Below the pieces are notes generated by a model. The model was not told where the DNA came from. It saw only the letters and a list, made by a program, of their open reading frames with translations, and ran no database searches. Positions 31,815-39,650 of a DNA stretch of 64,000 bases are shown one piece after another (the stretch's first letter is position 1; each line of letters starts with the position of its first letter). A program made the position numbers and the translations under genes. The DNA comes from Gammaproteobacteria bacterium (GTDB lineage: Bacteria; Pseudomonadota; Gammaproteobacteria; JAKEHO01): assembly GCA_022614965.1 (NCBI GenBank), contig JAKEHO010000008.1, positions 30,069-94,068 on the forward strand. The letters are read 5' to 3'.

Positions 31815-32279
31815 ATGCCCGCTAAAAAAGCGTCGGTTAAAAAGACTTCCAAAAGGACGAAACGCCTAGCTCCGGACAGGAACTTCACACCTTACAAACC
31901 GAAGAAGGGTGAAGAGTATATGAGTCCGAAGCAAGTAGACCATTTTCGTGCCATCCTGCTCAGCTGGAAGCGAGAACTCATGGAAGAGGTAGACCGTACG
32001 GTCCACCATATGCAGGATGAAGCCTCCAATTTCCCTGATCCAAACGACAGGGCAACACAAGAAGAGGAGTTCGCACTGGAACTGCGCACCCGTGACCGGG
32101 AACGCAAACTCATCAAAAAGATTGATGAAGCCGTCGCGGGCCTGGAAACAGGCGACTACGGTTATTGCGAAGTGTGTGGCGTCGCGATCGGAATTCGCCG
32201 TTTGGAGGCACGACCAACAGCCACGCTTTGCATTGATTGCAAGACACTGGATGAAATCCGGGAACGGCAAATGGGCTGA
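31815..32279 (+). CDS. dksA: RNA polymerase-binding transcription factor DksA
   Basis: DksA binds the RNA polymerase secondary channel and, with ppGpp, adjusts rRNA and amino-acid promoters. The 154-aa protein has the basic N terminus, a coiled coil whose tip carries [11 protein letters not shown] (the acidic tip residues), and a four-cysteine zinc finger CEVCGVAIG...[11 protein letters not shown] chose the ATG at 31815 (MPAKKAS). The longer open frame starts far upstream, and its extra residues include the promoter. The downstream gluQ found in many relatives is absent. Confidence 0.95.
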   Translation: MPAKKASVKKTSKRTKRLAPDRNFTPYKPKKGEEYMSPKQVDHFRAILLSWKRELMEEVDRTVHHMQDEASNFPDPNDRATQEEEFALELRTRDRERKLIKKIDEAVAGLETGDYGYCEVCGVAIGIRRLEARPTATLCIDCKTLDEIRERQMG

Positions 32280-32354
32280 GGGCCCTATGAGGGAACTCCT
32301 TTTACCTGATGCGCATTCCATTTCCCTTAGCCAGATCTCTCCCTGAATAGTTTC

Positions 32355-33500
32355 TTATCCTGAACCCACCTCGCGGAGTGTCCCTGCGAGCCTAAAGCGT
32401 TGAATGAGATTGAGACGCTTCTCATAGGCCTCACGGGCAATGCGCACATCTTCCAGGAACCAAGGAAGTTCCTCGACTAACAGAGCCTGGGGCCCATCAA
32501 CGAGTGCCTTCGTGGGTTCGGGATGAAAGTCAACTAGGACCATATTTGCTCCGGCAATTACACCTTGGACACTCGCATGCATGATGTCCAGCAAGCCGTC
32601 AGGTGAGGCACTACGTGCGCCTACTGAATGCGACGGATCGACACAGACCGGCATGCGTGTTAGGCGTTTGACAACAGGTACATGGGCAAAATCGACAACA
32701 TTGCGATGGGGATCTCCCAGATTGGTCTTCATGCCACGCAGACAAAATATCACGTTGCGATTGCCTGCACTTGCAAGGTATTCAGCGGCATTCAAGGATT
32801 CCTCCAAAGTGATCCCAAAACCACGCTTTAGCAACACGGGATAGGTCTTTTGCCGGCCTACGCTCTTTAGCAACTCGAAATTCTGAGCGTTGCGCGTCCC
32901 GATCTGCAGCATCACACCGGTCGGGCTTCCTGCTTGCTCAAGCGCCTCATGGATCTCGTCGATATGGTCCTCATGGGTGACCTCCATCGCGATGACCTTC
33001 ATCCCGTATTTCCCACCCAGTTCAAATACGTAGGGCAAACATGACTTTCCGTGCCCCTGAAATGAGTAGGGGTTTGTCCGTGGCTTGTACGCGCCCATAC
33101 GCGTGCAGACCTGCCCGTTTTCTTTCAGGGCGCGCATCATGAGCTCAACATGTTCGCGGGTATCCACCGCGCAAAGACCAGCAACCATGTGGAAATAATC
33201 TTGGCCAAATGTGACCCCATTGTAGACAAAATGGCTGGGGCGGTTATCGTCTTTATGGCGCCCCAAGATACGATATTGATGGGAGACCCGTACCACGCGC
33301 TCAACTGCGGCGAAGCTCTGGATCTGGCTCGCATCAATCGAGGCAGTGTCCCCAATCAGATAGATTTCTGTGAGAGTCTGTTGTGCCCCGACTTCTTCGT
33401 GCACACGGTGTTGAATGCCCGGTAATCTGCCCAGGTGCGCGAGTAACGCGTGATAGGCTTCGCTGTTTTTATCCGTGTCCGGGTGAAGGATGACAATCAT
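32355..33500 (-). CDS. aroF: 3-deoxy-7-phosphoheptulonate (DAHP) synthase
   Basis: The enzyme condenses phosphoenolpyruvate and erythrose 4-phosphate, the first step of the shikimate pathway. The 381-aa protein is of the type I-beta (Bacillus-like) kind. A ferredoxin-like N-terminal regulatory domain (about 1-80) comes first, then a TIM barrel with FQGHGKSCLPYVFELGGKYG, VMLQIGTRNAQNFELL, VLLKRGFGITLEE, VIFCLRGMKT and PVCVDPSHSVG. The symbol aroF follows common usage for this type, not E. coli AroF. It stands alone; no chorismate gene is adjacent, though pabB 17 kb away consumes the pathway product. Confidence 0.9.
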   Translation of the reverse strand: MIVILHPDTDKNSEAYHALLAHLGRLPGIQHRVHEEVGAQQTLTEIYLIGDTASIDASQIQSFAAVERVVRVSHQYRILGRHKDDNRPSHFVYNGVTFGQDYFHMVAGLCAVDTREHVELMMRALKENGQVCTRMGAYKPRTNPYSFQGHGKSCLPYVFELGGKYGMKVIAMEVTHEDHIDEIHEALEQAGSPTGVMLQIGTRNAQNFELLKSVGRQKTYPVLLKRGFGITLEESLNAAEYLASAGNRNVIFCLRGMKTNLGDPHRNVVDFAHVPVVKRLTRMPVCVDPSHSVGARSASPDGLLDIMHASVQGVIAGANMVLVDFHPEPTKALVDGPQALLVEELPWFLEDVRIAREAYEKRLNLIQRFRLAGTLREVGSG

Positions 33501-33637
33501 TTATCGTTGAGCCCTGTAAATCCGACCATTTCGATGGAAATTATCGCACACATGCCCGTCAAAGACACTTAGATGGAAAGGCCTTGCCGTGGGTACGGTT
33601 TACGCCGGCATCAAGCCAAGCGAGGCACACCAGCCCA

Positions 33638-34342
33638 TCAATCGGGGAGTCTGGCGATCCATTGCCCGTATAAGATATCAGCGACCTTCTGAAGGTTGGC
33701 GATTCGCTCGCTGAGCTGCCACGTCATGGCCTCTGCGCTCTGCACACTTGCCGACGGCTGCGCGGTTTGATCCCGATAGCGCCACGCCCAATCTTGCACC
33801 ATCTCGGAGGTCATCTCGACATGGCACTGCAACGCTAAGGTATTTCCCATGACGAAGGCTTGGTTCTCACAAAATGGGCTCTTTAATATGGGTTCAGCAC
33901 CCTCGGGCAGAGAAAAGGTCTCCCGGTGCCAATGAAAAACGTCAAAGCGCTCCGGTAATCCCGTGAGCCACGGCCGGCCAGCGCCATGATCTTTGCGTTC
34001 TACGGGTAGCCAGCCGATTTCGCTGACCGGATTCACTCGTACCTCTCCACCCAAAGCCTTACTGACTAATTGTGCGCCAACACAATGCCCGAGCACCGGC
34101 AGTAACTGGTGGTGCGCTTCCTGGATGAGGCACAGTTCCCGTTCAATCCACTCTAACGGGTCGTTGACGCTCATTGGCCCCCCCATGAAGACGAGACCCA
34201 AGGCGTGCTGCGCACCTTCTGGTATCCGATCACCCTGATCGACCCGGATGATCCGATAAGGTATATCCCGCGCGCTAAGGTAGGTGCCGAGATAACCTGG
34301 CCCCTCACAGGCGACATGTTGAAAGATCAGTACCGGTTTCAT
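33638..34342 (-). CDS. Type 1 glutamine amidotransferase
   Basis: A stand-alone class I glutamine amidotransferase domain like that of GMP synthase (234 aa). It has the oxyanion stretch GLVFMGGPMSVND, the nucleophile cysteine in VLGHCVGAQLVSKALGG and the catalytic His in LALQCHVEMTSEMV. The partner synthase is unknown, and the natural substrate could also be another gamma-glutamyl compound. The start is the ATG at 34342; a GTG three codons upstream is the alternative. Confidence 0.85.
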   Translation of the reverse strand: MKPVLIFQHVACEGPGYLGTYLSARDIPYRIIRVDQGDRIPEGAQHALGLVFMGGPMSVNDPLEWIERELCLIQEAHHQLLPVLGHCVGAQLVSKALGGEVRVNPVSEIGWLPVERKDHGAGRPWLTGLPERFDVFHWHRETFSLPEGAEPILKSPFCENQAFVMGNTLALQCHVEMTSEMVQDWAWRYRDQTAQPSASVQSAEAMTWQLSERIANLQKVADILYGQWIARLPD

Positions 34343-34486
34343 GGTGGGCACAAGGCATTGTAATCGCCCGTATGCGACCTCGCCCTGATTATAGCGAGGT
34401 GTGAGTGGGCCTTAAACCGCAACGGCAAGGAGAAATGTGCTACTGTTTGAAACGGAACTGCCGACAAATCTTCGCAAGCGAATAGC

Positions 34487-35131
34487 ATGCAAAAGCTGCT
34501 GACACAACTGCTCTTCTTGTTATTAGCAGCCCCGGTGGCGTACGCCGTGGACAAAATTGTGGTGCTCGGGCTCTTCAAGGATAAGGCGGTTGTTGAGATC
34601 GACGGCAAGCAACGGGTTCTCACGGTCGGCAAGGCCAGTCCTGAAGGTGTGAAGCTCATTTCTGCCGACAGCAAAGCCGCCGTGCTTGAAGTGGATGGTC
34701 AAACGGCGAGTTACACCTTGGGAACCCACATCGGCAGCACCTTTGCCGGGCCCTCACCTCAGGCCATCGTGCAGATCTGGCCGAATGACATGGGCATGTA
34801 CATGGTCAGCGGCAGCATCAATGACTTGCCGATCAGCTTTCTCGTCGATACGGGCGCAACAAACGTCGCCATGAACGAACACCAGGCAAAACGCATTGGG
34901 CTGGATTTCAAACTCGAGGGCACTGAGGGTCAGGCCCAGACTGCCTCGGGCATCACCAGGGTATACTACGTCAATCTAAAGAGGGTGAAGGTCGGCGACA
35001 TTGGAATGCGTGATGTTCAAGCCGCTGTTCTGGAGGGCGACTACCCTACGGAGGTGCTCCTTGGGATGTCATTCTTGAGTAAAGTGGAGATGACTCGCGC
35101 AGGGCGCCTTCTTGAGCTTCGAAAAAGATAG
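34487..35131 (+). CDS. Clan AA (retroviral-type) aspartic protease
   Basis: A 214-aa exported protein with a signal peptide (LLTQLLFLLLAAPVAYA) and a C-terminal single-domain aspartic protease fold. The active-site motif is FLVDTGATNVAMN at about residues 120-132 and the late hydrophobic-hydrophobic-Gly motif is VLLGMSFL near 190. Such proteins are thought to act as dimers in the periplasm. Physiological substrates are not known. It diverges from the amidotransferase gene. Confidence 0.85.
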   Translation: MQKLLTQLLFLLLAAPVAYAVDKIVVLGLFKDKAVVEIDGKQRVLTVGKASPEGVKLISADSKAAVLEVDGQTASYTLGTHIGSTFAGPSPQAIVQIWPNDMGMYMVSGSINDLPISFLVDTGATNVAMNEHQAKRIGLDFKLEGTEGQAQTASGITRVYYVNLKRVKVGDIGMRDVQAAVLEGDYPTEVLLGMSFLSKVEMTRAGRLLELRKR

Positions 35132-35225
35132 CAGAATAGGCGTAAATAAACACGCGTAACTTATTGCATTGCCGGGCATTTTCATCGCGCGCATTTCTGG
35201 ACACTTTGGGAATACGGAAAGTGAG

Positions 35226-35247
35226 CTTATCAGCAACGGTTGATAAG
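35226..35247. repeat. Inverted repeat, 7-base stem
   Basis: CTTATCA and TGATAAG flank an 8-base loop about 95 bases after the aspartic protease stop. No T-run follows on either strand, so this is not a clear terminator. The rest of 35132-35427 shows nothing recognisable. Confidence 0.35.
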
Positions 35248-35427
35248 GATGAACCCTTTGACCCCAATGGTCGGAAATTCGCTACCTCCGCGGGAGCGAC
35301 CCCGTCCCGGGGCCGTGGAGAGAGGCAGCGAGGTGACTTTGCAGCGCCTGGGATCATTAATAAATAACATAAGAAATCGGAGGTTATGTTCTGGTTTTAA
35401 TTGGTTTCCTATTACGAAACCCTTGCA

Positions 35428-35952
35428 TTAGGTGAGGATCGACTGCTCACGAAAGATGGGAATGTAGCGCTCAGCAAAGCCCATCGTGCCAAACAGGAGC
35501 GTCGCATAAAACAACGTCCCCAAAACGGTCATCGCAAAGAACGGGATCCCCGCCATATAACAGCTAACGAGCCCCGCGCCATCCTTGGGATACAGTCCCT
35601 CAACGAGCCAGACACCCAAGTTCGTCAGAAGATAGAAGAGCACTGAACTTAATAGTGCCGCAGAGAAGATGCGCAGGCCGCTTCGGTTTCTTCGTACCCA
35701 GAACCCGATGGCAACCGTAAGTGCAAAAGCAAGATAGACGAACGCTAAGGTGCTGTGAAACCCCAAGACGGCATCGCTGACGAGCAAGGCGATCAACGGG
35801 ACGAGAAAGGCGGATGTTTTGTCAGCAAAATAGGCGCCGCCAAACAGGGCGATGGCGGCTATGGGTACGAAATTCGGGGGATGTGGAAGCAGTCGCGTGA
35901 GGACCGCAACGGCGATTAAACCCACAATCAATGCCATTCGGGGCTGAATCAT
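35428..35952 (-). CDS. DUF6580-family membrane protein (putative transporter)
   Basis: A 174-aa polytopic membrane protein with about five helices, typical of the DUF6580 family. It opens with a helix leading to PPNFVPIAAIALFGGAYF, followed by PLIALLVSDAVLGFH and VYLAFALTVAIGFWV. Family proteins resemble substrate-binding S components of vitamin transporters. Here the gene lies 71 bases after the cobalamin adenosyltransferase gene and downstream of btuB, so B12 or precursor transport is a reasonable inference, not shown. The start is uncertain between the ATG at 35952 and a TTG at 35985. Confidence 0.7.
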   Translation of the reverse strand: MIQPRMALIVGLIAVAVLTRLLPHPPNFVPIAAIALFGGAYFADKTSAFLVPLIALLVSDAVLGFHSTLAFVYLAFALTVAIGFWVRRNRSGLRIFSAALLSSVLFYLLTNLGVWLVEGLYPKDGAGLVSCYMAGIPFFAMTVLGTLFYATLLFGTMGFAERYIPIFREQSILT

Positions 35953-36023
35953 AGGCAACGACGTCTCAACGATACACGGGGGCAAGAACCCGACCTAGAG
36001 CCACTTGCGCCCACAATGCCATG

Positions 36024-36584
36024 TTAATCCTTCTGCGGGCGCCTGTCGCGTTGCCAAAGGACTTCGGCTCCTCCAACCTCACGCACCAGGGTCCGCGCGA
36101 GCACGAACAGGAGATCAGACAGCCGGTTTAGATAACAAAGTGCCTGCGGGTTCACGTTTTCATGCTTGGCGAGCTCAACAACCTTCCGCTCTGCCCTTCG
36201 GCAGACGGCACGGCCAACATGACAGATGGCAGCGGCAGGAGAACCGCCTGGAAGCACAAATTCCTCAAGTGGGGGCAGTGTTCGATTTAATGCATCCAGG
36301 TTCTCTTCGAGGCGCACAACGTACCCCGGTGTAATAGCGGCTGCTCCCGGGACAGCGAGTTCACCACCCAGGTCAAACAGATCGTGCTGGACTTCATTGA
36401 GAGGCTCACGGATCCGCTTTGGTATATCACAGCTAAGCAGCAGGCCAATCTCACTGTTTAATTCATCGACATCTCCCATCGCTGCGATACGCAGCGAGGA
36501 CTTCTCTATACGTGATCCATCGCCGAGGCCCGTGTCACCTTCATCGCCTGTGCGCGTGTAGACTCGTGATATGCGATGACCCAT
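36024..36584 (-). CDS. Cob(I)alamin adenosyltransferase (PduO type)
   Basis: The enzyme adenosylates cob(I)alamin with ATP to make coenzyme B12. The 186-aa protein is the PduO type: VYTRTGDEGDTGLGDGSRIEK at the N terminus binds ATP, GDVDELNSEIG follows, and PPLEEFVLPGGS and CHVGRAVCRRAERKVV occur in the C-terminal half. It begins 30 bases after btuB and precedes the DUF6580 gene, forming a B12 uptake-and-activation unit under the putative riboswitch. Confidence 0.93.
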   Translation of the reverse strand: MGHRISRVYTRTGDEGDTGLGDGSRIEKSSLRIAAMGDVDELNSEIGLLLSCDIPKRIREPLNEVQHDLFDLGGELAVPGAAAITPGYVVRLEENLDALNRTLPPLEEFVLPGGSPAAAICHVGRAVCRRAERKVVELAKHENVNPQALCYLNRLSDLLFVLARTLVREVGGAEVLWQRDRRPQKD

Positions 36585-36614
36585 ATTCGCTGTCCTGCCC
36601 CAAGAGCGGCGATA

Positions 36615-38573
36615 TTAGTCATAATGGTAGCTCAACGTAATAAGAAAATTCCGTTCAGGTGATGGAAAGAAGGCTGTCTCAGGCGTAAAGAGCGGAGGTC
36701 TAAAGCTAGCAAATGCATTGTCACTGTACTTCTTATCGAACACGTTATTGATGAGGAAAGCCAATGCGAACCGATCATACCGATAGCTTAGATTCAGATT
36801 GGCAATGACATAACCGGGTAATCCCGCGAGTTCATTGGTAAAATCGCCCTGAGGCACGCGATCACTTATGCCGTACACTTCGAAAAAGCCGGTGATATAC
36901 CCGGAAAATCGATAATTGGCGCTCCCTCTCACAATGTTTTTCGCGACAAATGGAATTTTTGAACCGTCCAGCGGCCCATCAACGACCTCAGCATCGACAT
37001 AACTAAAATGCCCCAAAAACGAGAGCTTATCGAACGGCGAGTACCCCCCTTCCAAGATCAACCCCCTTCGCCTGGTATCGCCAATATTTGTGTTAATAAA
37101 CAAGAACGGATCAAATTCAATTTCATCGTTCAGATCCAATCGATAGAGCAGTAGCCTTGCCTGCGCGACGGGTCCGTCCCAATCAGCCCCGAATTCGTAT
37201 GATGTGCCGGTCTGAGTCTCGGGGATCACCCCACCAAAGCTTGCACTGGTAAATTCGTCTGCCAGGACAAAACGATAGTTCGTATCGACGCGGCCATAAA
37301 GCCGCCACATGGGATGCGGATAAACTGACAGCCCAACCTCACCGACCGTCACACTATCTGATATTTCAGTCCCTGGCGGTAACAGGGCCCCCGTGATGTC
37401 GTTCTCAACGCCCGCGTGGCGTACGCCCCCCGTGAGTGTCACTTGCTCACTCAACGGAACCACCGCTTGTGCGTAGATACCGTAGCTGGTTTGACGGTCA
37501 TCGATACCTCCCAGTACGGAGTCCAGCGAGAAATCGGTGGAGAACAGATCGACACCGAGGGTAATCAAACTCTGACCATAGCGACTTCCAATGGCTCCGA
37601 TCAGCCGTGGCGTGATTTCCTGTTGACGGCGCGTGGTGCTGACCGGGCCAGGGGTTCCGGCCACACTGAGCTGCGCCTCGCTGTCACTTGCCGTGTTGGC
37701 GTATTCACCCCGTAACTCCCAACCACGCACAAGCGTCTGCGTTAAGCCAGCACGGGCGAACCAGGTATTCGTATTGACGAAATCACCAGGATTCTGGGCT
37801 TGTCTGCGGTCTGCTGCGACCTGATCGGCAAACAGGGCCCCTGGGGTGTCAAGTTTCTCATCGACGTTCTGATATTCGACAAGCAGCAGCCCTTGGCGAT
37901 GGCGGTAATCCAATTGTCCGAAAAAATTTGAGTAGTCCAGTTCATTGTTATCCCGATAGTTATCTGAGGTCCTTTTCTCGCCGGTAAGGCGATAGCCCAC
38001 TCCATTGGCGTGCCGATTCGAAATCGCGGCATATCCTTGCAACTGGTTATAGCTGCCGGCGCTACCCGAGAGGCTTGCCTGAAGGGCCTCGGGCCGACGG
38101 GTGATGATGTTGACTACGCCACCGACCGCCTGATCGCCATACAGGATCCCCGCGCTGCCTTGTACAATTTCTACCCGCTCGACATCTTTTAATGACACGC
38201 TGTTCAAATCCGGTGCGCCCAAATCACTGTGGTTTAAGCGGCGCCCGTCGACCAGGATCAATGTGTTGGCGGCTGCATTGGCACCAAACCCGCGAATAGC
38301 GACCGTGGCGCGGCTGCCATCACCGAAGAGATCATTGATTTGAACGCCACCCTGGCCGCGTAACACCTCGACAATATGATTTACCCCGCTTTCCTCGATT
38401 TCCTCACGGGTGATGATACTGATACTTACGGCCTTGGTGATGCCAGGCTGGGGGGAGCGCGTCGCGCTAACGATCATAGGCTCGAGTTCCTCGTCAAACG
38501 CTTCTCCCTGAATACAGCGGCCATAAAGAAGGAAAAGCAGGGCAATAAACCTCGGGGTTCTTTTTTGGCCCAT
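36615..38573 (-). CDS. btuB: TonB-dependent vitamin B12 receptor BtuB
   Basis: BtuB carries cobalamin across the outer membrane using TonB energy. The 652-aa protein has a signal peptide, a TonB box region (LEPMIVSATR), the plug domain (VLRGQGGVQINDLFG, then VDGRRLNHSDLG, VERVEIVQGSAGILYGDQAV and GGVVNIITRR) and a beta-barrel that ends in an aromatic segment (FLITLSYHYD). I chose the ATG at 38573, preceded by the strong ribosome-binding sequence GGGAGGGACGAGG. Its substrate is inferred from the adenosyltransferase next door and the riboswitch-like leader. Confidence 0.88.
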   Translation of the reverse strand: MGQKRTPRFIALLFLLYGRCIQGEAFDEELEPMIVSATRSPQPGITKAVSISIITREEIEESGVNHIVEVLRGQGGVQINDLFGDGSRATVAIRGFGANAAANTLILVDGRRLNHSDLGAPDLNSVSLKDVERVEIVQGSAGILYGDQAVGGVVNIITRRPEALQASLSGSAGSYNQLQGYAAISNRHANGVGYRLTGEKRTSDNYRDNNELDYSNFFGQLDYRHRQGLLLVEYQNVDEKLDTPGALFADQVAADRRQAQNPGDFVNTNTWFARAGLTQTLVRGWELRGEYANTASDSEAQLSVAGTPGPVSTTRRQQEITPRLIGAIGSRYGQSLITLGVDLFSTDFSLDSVLGGIDDRQTSYGIYAQAVVPLSEQVTLTGGVRHAGVENDITGALLPPGTEISDSVTVGEVGLSVYPHPMWRLYGRVDTNYRFVLADEFTSASFGGVIPETQTGTSYEFGADWDGPVAQARLLLYRLDLNDEIEFDPFLFINTNIGDTRRRGLILEGGYSPFDKLSFLGHFSYVDAEVVDGPLDGSKIPFVAKNIVRGSANYRFSGYITGFFEVYGISDRVPQGDFTNELAGLPGYVIANLNLSYRYDRFALAFLINNVFDKKYSDNAFASFRPPLFTPETAFFPSPERNFLITLSYHYD

Positions 38574-38578
38574 CCTCG

Positions 38579-38650
38579 TCCCTCCCCGGGCAAGGTGCAC
38601 ACCCGCACGCTGAGTTTGACTTGCCGCGTTGCGAGCGCTGTGCGGAGGGA
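38579..38650 (-). promoter_or_regulatory. Candidate ribosome-site sequestering element of btuB
   Basis: In the btuB leader, TCCCTCC (38650-38644, minus strand) is perfectly complementary to GGAGGGA (38585-38579), which is the btuB ribosome-binding site. Pairing would hide the site. This fits the way B12 riboswitches usually control translation, but the alternative pairing is inferred only. Confidence 0.4.
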
Positions 38651-38686
38651 ACAGGAGAGGGAACGGTTAAGGAGCGCGAGGGCCTT

Positions 38687-38710
38687 ACCCAGGCCCCAAA
38701 AGCCTTGGGT
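38687..38710. repeat. Hairpin in btuB leader
   Basis: ACCCA-GGC and GCC-T-TGGGT flank a 7-base loop, giving an 8-pair stem with one bulge. It lies in the long segment between the riboswitch core and the btuB start. No T-run follows, so it is probably structural, not a terminator. Confidence 0.4.
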
Positions 38711-38814
38711 TTGGGCCTTGCACCTTCGCAGAGATGCGACCCGTCGTCACAGGGTTCTATTGACGCGTACCCGTTCCACCGACGTTGCCCTCCGCAACTT
38801 GGTGTCACACGGCA

Positions 38815-38945
38815 CCAGGTCGGTCTCCGGGCTTATGAGTAGTCCAGAATGACTAGGGTCTGGACCGAGAGCGGATCGCCTTCCCACGCGAGCAGGCTGC
38901 GGTTATTGCAGGCCTGAACCGCTAGGTCGTGCAACAGCTGTACCT
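38815..38945 (-). promoter_or_regulatory. Probable cobalamin riboswitch upstream of btuB
   Basis: Read on the minus strand, this stretch contains CGTGGGAAGGCG (38888-38877) after AGCCTGC, then, after a hairpin (GGTCCAGA...TCTGGACT), AAGCCCGGAGACCGACC (38834-38818). The E. coli btuB riboswitch has the same order: CGGTGGGAAGTC and then CAAGCCCGAAGACCTGCC. The 5' part is unusual: GCTGTTGC...AGCGG is recognisable, but the canonical AATAGGGAA plus hairpin is not obvious. The core lies about 240 bases upstream of the btuB start. A covariance-model search is needed to set its edges. Confidence 0.55.
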
Positions 38946-38984
38946 AATAATTATGCATTATCAGGCAGTTATTGACACTTCTTA

Positions 38985-39272
38985 GCGTTGCTTCGAGCTG
39001 GAGTGTCAATCGCTTCCAGCCGGGCTCATTCGCACAGTGGTACCCTGATCCGCCATGGCTCATCTACCGTTGCGGGGGCAGCGCCGGCCTTGCCCAAGAC
39101 CTATGAGGGCGCACCGGCTTTCCCGATTATCTCGTCGGACGAACGTCCTCAGAGCACTGGTGCGGTTCAAAAGCCAGTATAGAGATCGCCTGATCCTCTG
39201 TCAAAACATGCACAGGGCGACGCTCTAGAACCTGTTGCCTCCCTAGCACGCTCGAGGCGAGCCTATGGCGCG
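38985..39272. other. Intergenic, nothing recognised
   Basis: Between the btuB control region and the 3' end of the cupredoxin gene I find no gene, tRNA or strong hairpin. A 64-codon open frame on the plus strand has no family resemblance and I treat it as chance. Confidence 0.4.
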
Positions 39273-39650
39273 CTACTCGACGATCAGTTTTCCCCGCAGC
39301 ATGCCCATCTGACAGGAGAACTCGTACTCGCCCGGCTTATCAGGAAGAAACTCGATGGCCACGGTTTTGCCAGTCGGTAGCAGTTGGCTTTTACCGAAGT
39401 CGGGAAACAACACCGTCTCCGAGCACACTGCCACCTCCTCGCGGCGGAAGTTGAGCCGCACGGGTTTGCCGTGCTCCACCACGATGACGTCCGGAGTGTA
39501 GCCGCCCTTGACCAGAATCATGGCCTCCTGATAGCCACCGCTGGTAGTCGCCGCTCGGGTGCCCTTTTCCCGCTTAAGCCAGAAAAACCAGATGATAAAC
39601 GTCACGAGCAACAGGCCCAACACAGTCACGATCCAGCGGTCTGATGTCAT
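39273..39650 (-). CDS. Membrane-anchored cupredoxin-domain protein
   Basis: A 125-aa protein with one N-terminal membrane helix ([19 protein letters not shown]) and a cupredoxin domain. The likely copper ligands include the His in [10 protein letters not shown], the Cys in [11 protein letters not shown] and the Met just after it. It overlaps the copA stop by four bases (ATGA), so the two are co-translated. It probably holds copper on the periplasmic side during export, an inference from the pairing. It is not a full plastocyanin or azurin. Confidence 0.85.
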   Translation of the reverse strand: MTSDRWIVTVLGLLLVTFIIWFFWLKREKGTRAATTSGGYQEAMILVKGGYTPDVIVVEHGKPVRLNFRREEVAVCSETVLFPDFGKSQLLPTGKTVAIEFLPDKPGEYEFSCQMGMLRGKLIVE

